Shown: positions 30,266-39,376 of the stretch, piece after piece
Layout: every line of letters starts with the position of its first letter
Position numbering within the stretch: position 1 is the stretch's first letter
NCBI GenBank assembly: GCA_030604905.1
Contig: JAUVVA010000017.1
Location: 1-46,574, forward strand
DNA from: Verrucomicrobiota bacterium
Lineage (GTDB): Bacteria > Verrucomicrobiota > Verrucomicrobiia > Opitutales > Opitutaceae
DNA length: 46,574 nt
Reading direction: 5' to 3'
Program-made: the position numbers and the translations under genes
Notes under the pieces: model-generated
What the model saw: only the letters and a program-made list of their open reading frames with translations
What the model was told of the DNA's origin: nothing
The model's database searches: none

Positions 30266-32575
30266 TCAGGCGCGGCGACGGCGGCGGGTGGCGGCGAGGC
30301 CGAGCGCGGCGACGCCGGCGAGGGCGGCAAAGGCGGAGGGCTCGGGGATGTAGGAAAGGACCAGCTCCTGATTGGAGCCATTGTTGATCACGCCGAGCGA
30401 GAAGGAGCCGCTGAAGGAGTTCTGGAAGCCGCTGGTGTTGATGATGAAGTGGTTCGCGTTAAAGCCGCTGATCGTGCCCGCGGTGGCGAGGGTCCAGGAG
30501 AAGGAGCCGGCCGGGTCGAAACCAGAGGCGGGACCGAAGACGTCGGGGCTGATCGAGCTGAGGGAGATCACGTTGATCGTGAACTGGCTGCTGGGGCTCA
30601 GGTTGCCGAGGTTGAGGGTGCCGCCGGTGACAAGCGTGTCGTAGCCCACGCCGGCGTCTCCGTTGGCGTCGGCGATCTCCCAGTTGTAGGAGCCGCCACC
30701 GAAGAAGAAGGTGTTACCGTCGACGGTCTGGGTGCCTGGGCTGTTGCCGGGGGAGAGGGTGCCGTAGACCTCGAGGTTGCCGGAGATGGTGTTGTTGCCG
30801 CGCCAGGTGGAACCCGCTCCGACGGTGAGGTTGCCGGTGTAGTTGCCGTTGAAGCGGATCGAGCCCGAGGGGAGGGTGTTGTTGAAGAAGATCACCGAGG
30901 CGCCGTTCGCCACGTTGAGCGTGGTGTTGGACGAGAGGGCGGTGGAGGAGTTAAACCACAGGGTGCCGGCGTTGACGTTGGTGACGCCCGAGTAGGTGTT
31001 GTTGCCGGTCAGCGTGAGCGTGCCGGTCCCGTCCTTGGAGAAGGAGCCGATGCCGGTGATGTTGCCGGCGTAGGTGCCGTTGCTCGCCTGGTTGAAGACG
31101 AGGGCGGCGTTGTTGAGGATGTTGCCCTGCAGGCTGCTGCTGTTGCCGGTGAGCGTGCCGCCGGAGATCGTGGTGCCGCCGGAGTAGCTGTTGGTGCCCC
31201 CGAGGGTGAGGTTGCCGCTGCCGGCCTTGGTGAAGGCACCGCTGCCGGTGATGTTGCCGGAGTAGCTGGAGTTCGCGTTGCTCGTGCTGTTGAGGTTGCC
31301 GCTGCCGAGGGTGATGTTGGAGGTGCCGGAGAGCGTGCCGACGCTGGCGTTGAAGTTGTTGAGGTCGAAGATGCCGCCGTTGAGCGCGAGGGGGGCGCCG
31401 GAGGAGAAGGCGTTGGCGTGGTTCAGGCGCAGCGTGCCGCCATTGACGGTGGTCTGGCCGGTGAAGGTGTTGGCGCCACCGAGGGTGAGGATGCCAGCGC
31501 CGTTCTTGGTCAGCGTGCCGCCGGAGCTGGTGAGCGCGCTGCCCCAAGTGACGTTCTGGCCGTTGGTGTCGATGTTGTATTGCTGGCCGGCAGTGGTGCT
31601 GAAGCGGGCGGAGAAATCGATGGTGTTGGCCGCAGTGGCGCGGAGGCCGCCACCGCTGAAGGAGATGGTGCCGATGGCGTTGTTGGCACCAATGGCACCA
31701 GCGTTGCCTAATTGGAGATATCCCCCGGAGAGAGTAATGCCGCCTCCATAGTTGTTATTACCCGAACTCGGCGTTAGAGTAAGAATTCCATCTCCCGATT
31801 TAACCAAGGTGCTGGTATTCGTTCCACGTGCTGTCGCGAAGGTGATCGAGTGCCCAGATACGACGTCGATGCGATATTCCTGGCCCGCTGTGTTGGCGAA
31901 ACGAGCGGAGTAGTCGGTGGTGCCGCTGGACTGATAACGAAGCGTGCCCCCGCCGAAGGTGATGGTGCCTGCTGTTCCCAGTGCTCCCGCAGAATTAACG
32001 GCCAAAACACCGCCGTTCAAGTTCACTGGAAGACTCCCGGAAACGGAAGTAGAAGCCATCACGAAAGTGCTTTGACCGGTTTTGGTGAGCGCAAAACTCC
32101 CTGTCGTTAACGGGCCGGACAGTGTGACCGTTCCTGTGCCATTTCCCCCCAGCGTGAGTGGATTGTCAATTTTCAGCGGGGCACTGACAACGTGTGTTCG
32201 CGTTGAGTTGTTAAGCAGGGTGGGATTAACCGAGTTGAAGACCTTAAAGGTTATTTGGTTGGAGCTAGTGTGGGAGATCGTGAAGTCATGATTGTCATTA
32301 GCTCCACCAAAAGTGAGCTGGTGTAGGTCGATGCCGGCAGCGACAACCGCCGCGGTTCGTCCTTGTCCCGTCAAAGCTACATTGCCAAACGACAATATCG
32401 AAGCGGAGGAACTCACAAAACTAGGGCTAACATTGTCAGTTGTTCCAATGTTCCCGTTGGCCGTGGAAGCACCTACCCAATTGTAGATCGTGGTCGAGCT
32501 TTGCCCATAGGCGGAGGCCGCCCCAAGGGCGGCGAAAGCGGCTGCGAGGGCGGCGGAGGCGCGGGAAGTTTTCAT
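30266..32575 (-). CDS. PEP-CTERM surface protein with autotransporter-associated beta-strand repeats
   Basis: This 769-residue protein has a signal peptide (LAAAFAALGAASAYGQ). A Gly/Ser/Thr/Asn-rich body follows, containing many repeats of the autotransporter-associated type, such as GILTLGGANTFTGQTTVNGGTLRL, NLTLGGTNSYSGGTTISGGTL and TLTLTGNNTYSGVTNVNAGTL. The C-terminus is a PEP-CTERM sorting signal: IPEP, a hydrophobic helix, then RRRRRA. It should be exported, cleaved by exosortase and displayed on the surface or in the matrix. Two segments of about 65 residues (about 205-275 and 305-375) are clear internal repeats (DYSARFANTAGQEYRIDV and DFSARFSTTAGQQYNIDT). The first third of the coding sequence (31740-32575) has lower GC than the rest. 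No exosortase gene is in the window. Confidence 0.92.
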   Translation of the reverse strand: MKTSRASAALAAAFAALGAASAYGQSSTTIYNWVGASTANGNIGTTDNVSPSFVSSSASILSFGNVALTGQGRTAAVVAAGIDLHQLTFGGANDNHDFTISHTSSNQITFKVFNSVNPTLLNNSTRTHVVSAPLKIDNPLTLGGNGTGTVTLSGPLTTGSFALTKTGQSTFVMASTSVSGSLPVNLNGGVLAVNSAGALGTAGTITFGGGTLRYQSSGTTDYSARFANTAGQEYRIDVVSGHSITFATARGTNTSTLVKSGDGILTLTPSSGNNNYGGGITLSGGYLQLGNAGAIGANNAIGTISFSGGGLRATAANTIDFSARFSTTAGQQYNIDTNGQNVTWGSALTSSGGTLTKNGAGILTLGGANTFTGQTTVNGGTLRLNHANAFSSGAPLALNGGIFDLNNFNASVGTLSGTSNITLGSGNLNSTSNANSSYSGNITGSGAFTKAGSGNLTLGGTNSYSGGTTISGGTLTGNSSSLQGNILNNAALVFNQASNGTYAGNITGIGSFSKDGTGTLTLTGNNTYSGVTNVNAGTLWFNSSTALSSNTTLNVANGASVIFFNNTLPSGSIRFNGNYTGNLTVGAGSTWRGNNTISGNLEVYGTLSPGNSPGTQTVDGNTFFFGGGSYNWEIADANGDAGVGYDTLVTGGTLNLGNLSPSSQFTINVISLSSISPDVFGPASGFDPAGSFSWTLATAGTISGFNANHFIINTSGFQNSFSGSFSLGVINNGSNQELVLSYIPEPSAFAALAGVAALGLAATRRRRRA

Positions 32576-32604
32576 GGTCTCTGAGGCGTTGAAGTGGCGT
32601 TTCC

Positions 32605-32640
32605 GGGATTCTCCCTGAGCGGTTACTAGGGGATTCTCCC
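32605..32640 (-). promoter_or_regulatory. direct repeat GGGATTCTCCC x2 in the PEP-CTERM leader
   Basis: GGGATTCTCCC occurs at 32605-32615 and 32630-32640, 25 bp start to start, within 65 bp of the start codon of the surface protein gene. The motif is nearly palindromic. It may be an operator or part of a promoter; the regulator cannot be named. Confidence 0.45.
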
Positions 32641-32819
32641 ACGTTTAGCGGCTTTTTCGCGCCGATAAGATCCACGGTCAATGAAAAATATGTCAAACGA
32701 CGCACCTTATTTGCGTTATGCTTTACCTTTCGCCAGGAAGCTGCAACCGCGCCCGCATCGGCTGGGTAGGCCTAGGGATGCTCGCCCGCCGGGCTGGGGG
32801 CATCGTGGCTGCGCCGGTG
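32641..32819. other. AT-richer segment between PEP-CTERM promoter and suhB end
   Basis: The stretch 32660-32740 is AT-rich compared with its surroundings. It probably carries the promoter of the surface protein gene. No gene is supported. Confidence 0.5.
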
Positions 32820-33620
32820 CTAAAGTCCCAGCACCGCAAGCATTTGCTGATGCAGGCGACCGTTGCTGGCCACGTAGCGACCGCGGTCCTCGCGCTGGGG
32901 CGCGGGGCCTCCCGAGTAGTCGCTGACCACGCCGCCCGCCTCGCGCACCATCAGGAGGCCGGCCATGACGTCGTAGGGCTTCAGGTCCTTTTCCCAGTAG
33001 CCGTCGAGGCGGCCGGCGGCCACGTAGCAAAGGTCGAGCGCGGCGCTGCCGAGACGGCGTTCGCCGCGGATGCGCGTCACAAAGGCGGCCCATTCGCGCA
33101 GATTGTTGTCCGGGTTGGTGTGGCGGTCGTAGGGGAAACCGCTGGTGATCACGGCGTCCACCAGCTCGTCGGTGGCGGTGACGCGCAGCGGGCGGCCGTT
33201 GAGGGTGGCGCCGCCGCCGCGGGTGGCGGCGAAGAGCTCGCGCCGGGTGGGATCGTAGACCACGCCGAGCAGCGGCTCGCGGTCGGCCGTGGCGAGGGCG
33301 ATGCTGGTGCAGAAGTGCGGCAGCTTGGCGGCAAAGTTGACCGTGCCGTCGATCGGGTCGACAAACCAGTGATGCGCCGCGCCCGCCGCGTCCGCGCCCT
33401 GGCCGCCGCCCTCCTCGCCGACGATGTGGTGCCCGGGAAAGAGGCGGCGCAACTCGCCGACGATGTGGGCCTCCACCTCGGTGTCGGCCGCGGTGACGAT
33501 GTCGATGCGGCTGGTTTTGGTGGTGGTGGCGATGGGGGCGGCGAAGTGGCGCAGCATGATCTCGCCGGCGCTCTCGGCGAGCGCGGCGACGGCGGGCAGG
33601 ATCTGGGCGAGTGGCGGCAT
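32820..33620 (-). CDS. suhB: inositol monophosphatase family protein
   Basis: This 266-residue Li-sensitive-type phosphatase starts at ATG 33618-33620. Metal-binding motifs are visible: HHIVGEEGGG, the FVDPIDGTVNFAAKLPHFCTSIAL block with the DPIDGT ligands, and WEKDLKPYDVMAGLLMVREAGG at the C-terminus. It should hydrolyse inositol-1-phosphate or a related sugar phosphate in the cytosol; the family also includes fructose-1,6-bisphosphatase-like and PAP phosphatase members, so the suhB symbol is a best fit. It is divergent from the HDOD gene with 137 bp between them. Confidence 0.9.
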   Translation of the reverse strand: MPPLAQILPAVAALAESAGEIMLRHFAAPIATTTKTSRIDIVTAADTEVEAHIVGELRRLFPGHHIVGEEGGGQGADAAGAAHHWFVDPIDGTVNFAAKLPHFCTSIALATADREPLLGVVYDPTRRELFAATRGGGATLNGRPLRVTATDELVDAVITSGFPYDRHTNPDNNLREWAAFVTRIRGERRLGSAALDLCYVAAGRLDGYWEKDLKPYDVMAGLLMVREAGGVVSDYSGGPAPQREDRGRYVASNGRLHQQMLAVLGL

Positions 33621-33757
33621 GGTGGGTCGTTTCTTGACGGCCCCGGCCTCCGCTGTCGCGGGCAATCTGGAGGCGGGTGCGCGACCGGGCGCGTGGCGTC
33701 GGCGAGGGGAGCCGATTTTCCGCTAAACTTCGTCCTCCGTGTGCCGATACACCGAAA

Positions 33758-34627
33758 ATGTCGCAGCCCTCACCCTTGCCGCCCGCCGAGCGCGAGGCCT
33801 TCCGCAAAGCCCTGCTCCGGGTGGAGGAATTGCATGGCAACATGGCGGTGCTCTCCCGCCTGGGCACCTTGCTCCGGGAGCCCGACAGCGGCATCGACGA
33901 CGTTGCGCGCCTGCTCCAGACCGACGGGGCGCTCTGCGCGAACGTCATTCGCATCAGCAACAACGTCCTCTACGGGATCGGCGCGCGCAGCCACGGCATC
34001 GAGGAGGCGCTGGTCAAGGTGGGTTTCAACCGGGTGCTTTCGCTTGTGGGGGCCGCGCTTTCCCGCCGGCTCTTCATGCGTGATCTCGACGCCTATGGGA
34101 TGAGCGCGGACGACTACTGGGCCTACAGCTACTTTTGCGCGGTGCTGCTGGAGCGGCAGGCCTTCCGCATCGGCGAATCGCCCGACGACACCTATCTGGT
34201 GGGTTTGCTTCACGCCATCGGGCGCGTCGTCATCAACGATTTGCTGCGCGAGACGAAGATCGAGGTGTTCTGGGACCGTTCCCTGCCTTGCGAGGAGTGG
34301 GAGGAGATCCTTCTCGGTTATCGTCACGACGAGGCCGGCGCCCACCTGTTGCGAAAGTGGAAGTTCGGGCCGGTCGTCCACGAACGGGTCGCGCGGCAGA
34401 AGCATCCGGCGTCAATCGCCTCGGACCCCGTGCTGGAGTTGCTCGACTACGCGCGGCTTTGCGCGGAGCTGAACCACTACCGGATCGGGGAGCCGAGTTG
34501 GGTCGCGCCGGCGGAACACCCATGGATGCGCCGGCCGGGTTTTGATGCGGAAGAAATGGAGATCGAGGTGCAGCAGGCGAAGGCGACCTGCCTGCGAATC
34601 CGCGAGGCCCTGAGGGGCGGGGGCTGA
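33758..34627 (+). CDS. HDOD-domain signalling protein
   Basis: HDOD proteins are HD-related, usually non-enzymatic, and act in signalling and stress control. This protein has 289 residues from ATG 33758. The domain runs from about 20 to 220: NMAVLSRLGTLLREPDSGIDDVARLLQTDGALCANVIRISN, YGIGARSHGIEEALVKVGFNRVLSLV, then DDTYLVGLLHAIGRVVIND, where the HD dyad is degenerate (HAIG). It is separated from the receiver-kinase gene by three bases only, so the two should form an operon and a common pathway. There is no N-terminal receiver domain of its own. Confidence 0.9.
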   Translation: MSQPSPLPPAEREAFRKALLRVEELHGNMAVLSRLGTLLREPDSGIDDVARLLQTDGALCANVIRISNNVLYGIGARSHGIEEALVKVGFNRVLSLVGAALSRRLFMRDLDAYGMSADDYWAYSYFCAVLLERQAFRIGESPDDTYLVGLLHAIGRVVINDLLRETKIEVFWDRSLPCEEWEEILLGYRHDEAGAHLLRKWKFGPVVHERVARQKHPASIASDPVLELLDYARLCAELNHYRIGEPSWVAPAEHPWMRRPGFDAEEMEIEVQQAKATCLRIREALRGGG

Positions 34628-34630
34628 GGC

Positions 34631-35794
34631 ATGCGTCCCAAGATCCAGCGCCCCGCGCCCTTTCGCATCGCCGTCCTGGATGACACGGCGACCTCGCGTC
34701 TGCTCGTGCAACGCATCCTGCTGCGGCACCTCGACTGCGTGGTGCGCGCGGTCGGCACGCCGGAGGAGTTGTTCGCGGCGTGCGGCGAGGATCCTCCGGA
34801 TTTGTTCATCATCGACGTGGTCCTGGGCAGCAGCGATGGCATCGCGGTCTGTCGGGAGCTCAAGGCGCGTGAGCGCACGCGCGCCGTTCCGGTGATCCTT
34901 TTTTCGGAGCATGGTCAACCGCTGACGCGCATCGAGGCGCTGCGGGCGGGTGGGGTCGACTATTTGGACAAACCTTTTTTTCCGGAGGAGTTTCTCCAGC
35001 GGGTGCGCGGCTGCGTCGAGCGCTTCCGCTACCAACGTCTGCTCGAGGCGCAGAGCGCGGAGCAGCAAGCCCTCCTTCGGGTGCTGTGCCATGACTTGCG
35101 CAACTCGGTGGGCGCGACGCACAGCATGCTCACCTTGTTGCGGGAGAGCCGGTCCGAGCGGGATCTCGGGGAGGTCCTCGAGATCAGCCTGGGCGCGGCG
35201 CGCTCCGCGCTGGATCTCATCGCGCACGTGGCGGAGTATCGCTCCCTGCTCGATGAAAGCCGGCCTTTCCGGCTTGAGGCGGTGGCCCTGCGCGCGGCCT
35301 GCGAGGAATCGCGCCAGATCCTCGGTCCGGCCGCGAACGCCAAAGGGGTGGCGATCAAGATCGAGGTGCCGGACGGTCTGGCGCTCGAGACCAACCGCGT
35401 GGTCCTCGTCCACAACATCCTCAACAATCTGCTCACCAACGCGGTGAAGTTTTCCCGGCCCGGAGCCACGGTGGCGATCCGGGCGACGCCCGCCGTGGCG
35501 GCACCGGGCGTGGCTGATGGGACCGGTGGAGCCGGGTTCTGCGAGTTGACCGTGGAAGATCAGGGAATCGGCATCCCGCCGAGTATCCTCGCCGGGTTGT
35601 TGAAACGGCAGCCGGTGCCCTCGCGCCCCGGCACCGCTCACGAACCCGGCACGGGCATGGGGGTGAGCCTCGTCGGGCTTTACGTGGAGCGCTGCGGGGG
35701 ACGCGTCGAGATCGAGTCGCGCGTCGCCGTCCACGGCGAGCCCGGCGAAGTCTCCGGCACCAAGGTTCGGGTCTGGTTGCCGCTCGCGAGTTGA
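34631..35794 (+). CDS. hybrid protein: response-receiver domain followed by histidine kinase
   Basis: This 387-residue cytosolic protein has an N-terminal receiver domain (about 11-125) with Asp17/Asp18, phospho-acceptor Asp62 in FIIDVVLG and Lys114 in YLDKPF. A HisKA-type helix follows with His154 in VLCHDLRNSV. The HATPase_c domain has the N-box LNNLLTNAVKFS, the G1 box VEDQGIGIP and the G2 box GTGMGVSL. Receiver-before-kinase order means a phosphate relay into a kinase, not out of one. No sensor or membrane helix is present, so input should come from a partner kinase or from the HDOD protein coded just upstream. Confidence 0.92.
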   Translation: MRPKIQRPAPFRIAVLDDTATSRLLVQRILLRHLDCVVRAVGTPEELFAACGEDPPDLFIIDVVLGSSDGIAVCRELKARERTRAVPVILFSEHGQPLTRIEALRAGGVDYLDKPFFPEEFLQRVRGCVERFRYQRLLEAQSAEQQALLRVLCHDLRNSVGATHSMLTLLRESRSERDLGEVLEISLGAARSALDLIAHVAEYRSLLDESRPFRLEAVALRAACEESRQILGPAANAKGVAIKIEVPDGLALETNRVVLVHNILNNLLTNAVKFSRPGATVAIRATPAVAAPGVADGTGGAGFCELTVEDQGIGIPPSILAGLLKRQPVPSRPGTAHEPGTGMGVSLVGLYVERCGGRVEIESRVAVHGEPGEVSGTKVRVWLPLAS

Positions 35795-35817
35795 GGCCGT
35801 TGGCGGCCTCGCCGGTT

Positions 35818-37080
35818 TCAGCCGAGGCCCTCGGCCATGAGCGCGGCGTAGATGCGGGCCGAGGCGAGCAGCTCCTTCACCGAGGCGCGCTCGTTGACCG
35901 CGTGAAAATCCTTCCCGCCGGGTCCATAGCCGAGCGTGGGGATTTTCAGCACCTGCGCGAAAAACTGCATGTCGTTAAAGCCGGTCGAGCAGCCAAAGAC
36001 CGGCGTGCAGCGGCGCTCGCGGGCCACGTGCCGCGCGAGGCTGCGCGCGAAGGGGTGCTCGGGCGACGCGTAGCTCGGGTGGTTCTCGGAGATCTTCTTC
36101 ACCGTGATCCGGCATTTGGGGATCGCGCGCGCGGCGGCGGCCAGAAAGGCCCGCAGCTCGCGCTCGGCCTCCGCGCCGCTCTCGTCGGGGATCACGCGGC
36201 GGTCGATGCTGAAGCGCGCCAGGGCCGGCACGGTGTTGATCTTGCCGCCCTCGCCGCTGGAAAAGACGCCGCCCACGTTTAGCGTGGGGCGACGCACCGA
36301 GCCGTCGGGCGCGGTGAAGCCGCGCTTGCCGATCTCGCGGGCGTGGTCGCCGAGGGCGGTGACCAGGCGCGCCATGTGCTCGAGGGCGTTGACCCCGCGC
36401 TCCGGCGTGCTGCCGTGGGCGGGGCGGCCGTGCACCGTGACCTCGAGCCACACGACGCCGTTGTGCCCGCAGCCGATCATGCGGCCCTCGCCACCCTCGA
36501 GCACGAGGGCGTAGTCGGGGCGGATGCCGCCGTGCTTGACCAGCCAGCCGGCGCCGAGCTCGGAGTCCGTCTCCTCGTCGGCGGTGAAGGACACCTCGAC
36601 GTCGAGCGCGGGCCGGGTGCCGGTGGCGCGAAGGGCGCGCAGGGCGAGGATGAGGCTGGCGATGGAGCCCTTCATGTCGGCCGTGCCGCGTCCGTGGATC
36701 CAGCCGCCCTCGACCGCGCCGGAGAAGGGGTCGCCGCCGTGTCTCCAGTTTCCGGATACAGGAACGACGTCGAAGTGCGCGTTGAAGTGGAGCGTCTTGG
36801 GCCGGGGCGCGCCGGCGCGGCGGGGCGCGGCGAGGCGGCCGATCACGTTCCAGCGGGGGCGGTCCCATTGCTCGCGGGGGAGCGTGCGGCGCAGCAGGGC
36901 CTCGGGGATGCGGGGCCGGCGCACGGAGAGGCCGGCGGCCTCGAGCTCGGCGGCGAGCAGGCGCGTGATCTCGTCGTAGTGGTCGCCGGGGGGATTGACG
37001 GTGGGCAGCCGGACCAGGCGCGCCAACAGGGCAAGCAGCTCGTCCTCGTGGGCGTTGATGTGGGCGGCGAGGGGAGTCAT
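35818..37080 (-). CDS. M20-family zinc peptidase (ArgE/DapE/ACY1-like)
   Basis: M20 enzymes hydrolyse N-acyl amino acids or peptides with two Zn ions. The 420-residue protein starts at ATG 37078-37080. Visible features are VRLPTVNPPGDHYDE, NAHFDVVP (metal-binding His and Asp), GRGTADMKGSIASL (metal-binding Asp), FTADEETDSELG (catalytic Glu-Glu), VLEGGEGR and, near the end, GPGGKDFHAVNERASVKELLA. The dimerisation domain with the conserved GRPAHGSTPERGVNAL is present. The exact substrate cannot be told among ArgE, DapE and aminoacylase types. A DUF2071 gene lies 35 bp upstream on the same strand. Confidence 0.9.
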   Translation of the reverse strand: MTPLAAHINAHEDELLALLARLVRLPTVNPPGDHYDEITRLLAAELEAAGLSVRRPRIPEALLRRTLPREQWDRPRWNVIGRLAAPRRAGAPRPKTLHFNAHFDVVPVSGNWRHGGDPFSGAVEGGWIHGRGTADMKGSIASLILALRALRATGTRPALDVEVSFTADEETDSELGAGWLVKHGGIRPDYALVLEGGEGRMIGCGHNGVVWLEVTVHGRPAHGSTPERGVNALEHMARLVTALGDHAREIGKRGFTAPDGSVRRPTLNVGGVFSSGEGGKINTVPALARFSIDRRVIPDESGAEAERELRAFLAAAARAIPKCRITVKKISENHPSYASPEHPFARSLARHVARERRCTPVFGCSTGFNDMQFFAQVLKIPTLGYGPGGKDFHAVNERASVKELLASARIYAALMAEGLG

Positions 37081-37115
37081 GGGGGCGGGAGTGTCGGGGG
37101 GCTTTGGGCGCGCGG

Positions 37116-37952
37116 TCAACCCGCGCCGCCGACCGGACTTGCGAAGGCTCCGGCGGGGGCGGCCTCCGTGGAGGCGGGGGCGTGCACGCGGCGGAGGCCG
37201 TGGACCCGCACCTTGACCCCGGGGGAGACCATGGCGTGGTCGGCGGGGCGGCCGGGGGCGGGGAAACCGTTGTCCTCGAAGAGCGTCGTCACGGCCTCGC
37301 CCACCCGGGCCGGAGCGAGGGCGTAGGGCTCGTGCCACACGCGTCCGCTGAACAAGGTGCCGTCGGGGCGGCTGGCGAAGAGCAGGTAGCGCTCGGCGAG
37401 GAAGTATTCGAGCGTGCCGAGGGCGGCCGGGGCGGGCTCGCCGCCGGGGGCGGCCCCGTAGGCGAAGCGGTTTTCGAGGCTCGCCCCGTGGCGGCGGGAG
37501 CGGAAACGAGCCTCGGCCCCGGGGGAGGAGGCGGCGGGGCGCGCGCCGGACTGGCGGGCGTGCACGTAGGGCAGCGAGAAGAGCCGGCGGGCCAGGGTGA
37601 CGGCGACGGGGTTGTTGCAATCGAGCGAGTAGAACCAGACGCCGGGCGTGCCGTCGGCGGTGTGGACGTAGGTGCGCAGGTTGAGTTCGAGGAACCAGGA
37701 GAGCCCGGGCACCGGCGGCAGGAAGCGCGGGCGCACGCGGTCCATCCAAAAAGGCACCACGCCGAGGTGGGCCGCGCCGGCGAAGGTGTCGACGAAGAGG
37801 CCGCGCGGGAGCGTGGCCTGGATGGCGGCGGGGTCCCAGGTCCAGTGCAGGAAGAGCAGGTGCCGCCAGGTTTGGAACATCACGGGCGAGTCCTCGGGCG
37901 GGCGGCGCAGGGCCTCGCGTTGCTCGTCGGTGGGTCGTGCGAAGGTGGGCAT
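37116..37952 (-). CDS. DUF2071 (YqjF-like) family protein
   Basis: This 278-residue protein matches the DUF2071 family, which has no settled function. Signatures are [64 protein letters not shown] and [12 protein letters not shown]. It appears cytosolic with no signal peptide. The last 40 residues are low-complexity (Ala/Pro). It starts at ATG 37950-37952 and the M20 peptidase gene follows it on the same strand 35 bp on, so they may be co-transcribed. Divergent from pdxH. Confidence 0.88.
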   Translation of the reverse strand: MPTFARPTDEQREALRRPPEDSPVMFQTWRHLLFLHWTWDPAAIQATLPRGLFVDTFAGAAHLGVVPFWMDRVRPRFLPPVPGLSWFLELNLRTYVHTADGTPGVWFYSLDCNNPVAVTLARRLFSLPYVHARQSGARPAASSPGAEARFRSRRHGASLENRFAYGAAPGGEPAPAALGTLEYFLAERYLLFASRPDGTLFSGRVWHEPYALAPARVGEAVTTLFEDNGFPAPGRPADHAMVSPGVKVRVHGLRRVHAPASTEAAPAGAFASPVGGAG

Positions 37953-38074
37953 GGTGGTGTGCGGCTTGGTCGGCCGGGCGAATGAGCCCAGAAACGGCGT
38001 GGCCGCAAAAGCGCGGTGCGCGGCGAGGGTGCGCCTTTGACAAGCCCGCCCGCCCGCGGCTTAGGTTGCGCGCC

Positions 38075-38716
38075 ATGTCGTCACTCGCCGACCTCCGCAA
38101 AGACTACAGCCTCGCCGGCCTGCTCGAAAAGGACCTCGCCAAGGATCCTTTCCGGCAGTTCGAGAAATGGTTTCAGGAGGCGGAGGCGGCCAAGCTGCTC
38201 GAGCCCAACGCGATGACGCTCGCCACCATCGGGGCCGACGGCCGGCCCTCCGCCCGCACCGTGTTGCTCAAGGGGCTCGATGGGCGGGGCTTCGTTTTCT
38301 ACACCAACTACGAGAGCCGCAAGGGGCGCGAGCTGGCCCACATCCCGCGCGCCACGCTGGTGTTCCCCTGGCTCGCGCTCGAGCGGCAGGTGGTGGTCGA
38401 GGGCGGCGTGACGAAGGTGACGCGCGAGGAGAGCGAGGCCTATTTCCACTCCCGGCCGCGCGCCAGCCAGCTGGGCGCCTGGGTCTCGCAGCAAAGCGGC
38501 GTGATCACCGGGCGCGCCGTGCTCGAGGAGGCGATGAAGGCCCTGGAGCAAAAGTATGCGGGCAAGGAGGTGCCGCTCCCGCCCTTCTGGGGAGGCTTTC
38601 GCGTCGCGCCCGAGACGGTGGAGTTTTGGCAGGGCCGTCGCAGCCGCCTGCACGACCGCCTGCGCTACCGCCGCGAAGCCGACGGCGCCTGGACAATCGA
38701 GCGCCTCGCGCCCTGA
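38075..38716 (+). CDS. pdxH: pyridoxamine 5'-phosphate oxidase
   Basis: PdxH oxidises PNP or PMP to pyridoxal 5'-phosphate using FMN, the last step of vitamin B6 synthesis and salvage. The protein has 213 residues from ATG 38075. Motifs are [62 protein letters not shown], and the C-terminal [18 protein letters not shown]- and substrate-binding segment. The length is typical. Upstream it is divergent from the DUF2071 gene. The sixA gene follows 66 bp on across a pyrimidine-rich gap. Confidence 0.96.
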   Translation: MSSLADLRKDYSLAGLLEKDLAKDPFRQFEKWFQEAEAAKLLEPNAMTLATIGADGRPSARTVLLKGLDGRGFVFYTNYESRKGRELAHIPRATLVFPWLALERQVVVEGGVTKVTREESEAYFHSRPRASQLGAWVSQQSGVITGRAVLEEAMKALEQKYAGKEVPLPPFWGGFRVAPETVEFWQGRRSRLHDRLRYRREADGAWTIERLAP

Positions 38717-38782
38717 AGCTGTTTTTGTCTAGTTCCGCGTTCCGTCGCTCTGTCCTCTGCTGCTCTGTCGTTCTGAAACCCC
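38717..38782. repeat. pyrimidine-rich gap with repeated GCTCTGTC
   Basis: The 66-bp gap between pdxH and sixA holds CGCTCTGTCCTCTGCTGCTCTGTCG-like sequence, in which GCTCTGTC occurs twice. It looks like another short intergenic repeat relic. Confidence 0.5.
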
Positions 38783-39376
38783 ATGCTGCTCCATCTGCTT
38801 CGCCACGCCCATGCCGTCTCCGAGGAGGAGGACCGGGCGCGGCCGCTTAGCGCGCGGGGGCGCGGCGAGGTGGTGCGCCTCGCCCGCTTCCTCGGCGGCT
38901 GCGGCGTGTTTCGCCCGGCGCAGGTCTGGCACAGCCCGCTCGCGCGTTCGCGCCAGACGGCGGACGACCTCGTGACGCGTCTTTACCTGGTCGACGCCAT
39001 GCGCGTGGAGATCCCCGGCATCCAGCCCGAGGACGACCCGCGCGAGCTGGCGGAGCGCCTGCACCTGCACCCGAAGGATCGCGGCGACATCGCGGTCGTG
39101 GGCCACGAGCCGCACCTCTCCGCGCTCGCCTCGCTGCTCGTGCGCGGCAAGGCCTCGCCCGAACTTTTTAAACTGCGCAAGTGCGCGCTCCTCACCCTCG
39201 AGCTCACCGAGGGCGTGCACAAGAAGAGCGGCCACGCGCGCTGGCGGGTGCGCTGGCAAATCGCGCCCGAGCTGCTGCCGCCCGGCCCGGCCGGCGCGCC
39301 CTCCGCGTCCCTCTCCGCGCCCGCCCCCGCGCCGGGCGCGCCCGCTTCCCCCGCACCCCAGCCCTCCTCCGCATGA
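38783..39376 (+). CDS. sixA: phosphohistidine phosphatase (SixA-like histidine phosphatase)
   Basis: SixA removes phosphate from phosphohistidine on signalling proteins such as HPt domains. The 197-residue protein opens with the phosphatase LLRHAHA motif with the catalytic His; WHSPLARSRQTA and VVGHEPHLSALASLL with the second His complete the site. The domain ends near residue 160. After it comes a Pro/Ala/Ser tail of about 35 residues that the family does not need. The stop overlaps the start of the reductase gene (ATGA at 39373-39376). SixA is best known from E. coli; the target here is unknown, but the HDOD/kinase pair is a phosphorelay system in the window. Confidence 0.85.
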   Translation: MLLHLLRHAHAVSEEEDRARPLSARGRGEVVRLARFLGGCGVFRPAQVWHSPLARSRQTADDLVTRLYLVDAMRVEIPGIQPEDDPRELAERLHLHPKDRGDIAVVGHEPHLSALASLLVRGKASPELFKLRKCALLTLELTEGVHKKSGHARWRVRWQIAPELLPPGPAGAPSASLSAPAPAPGAPASPAPQPSSA

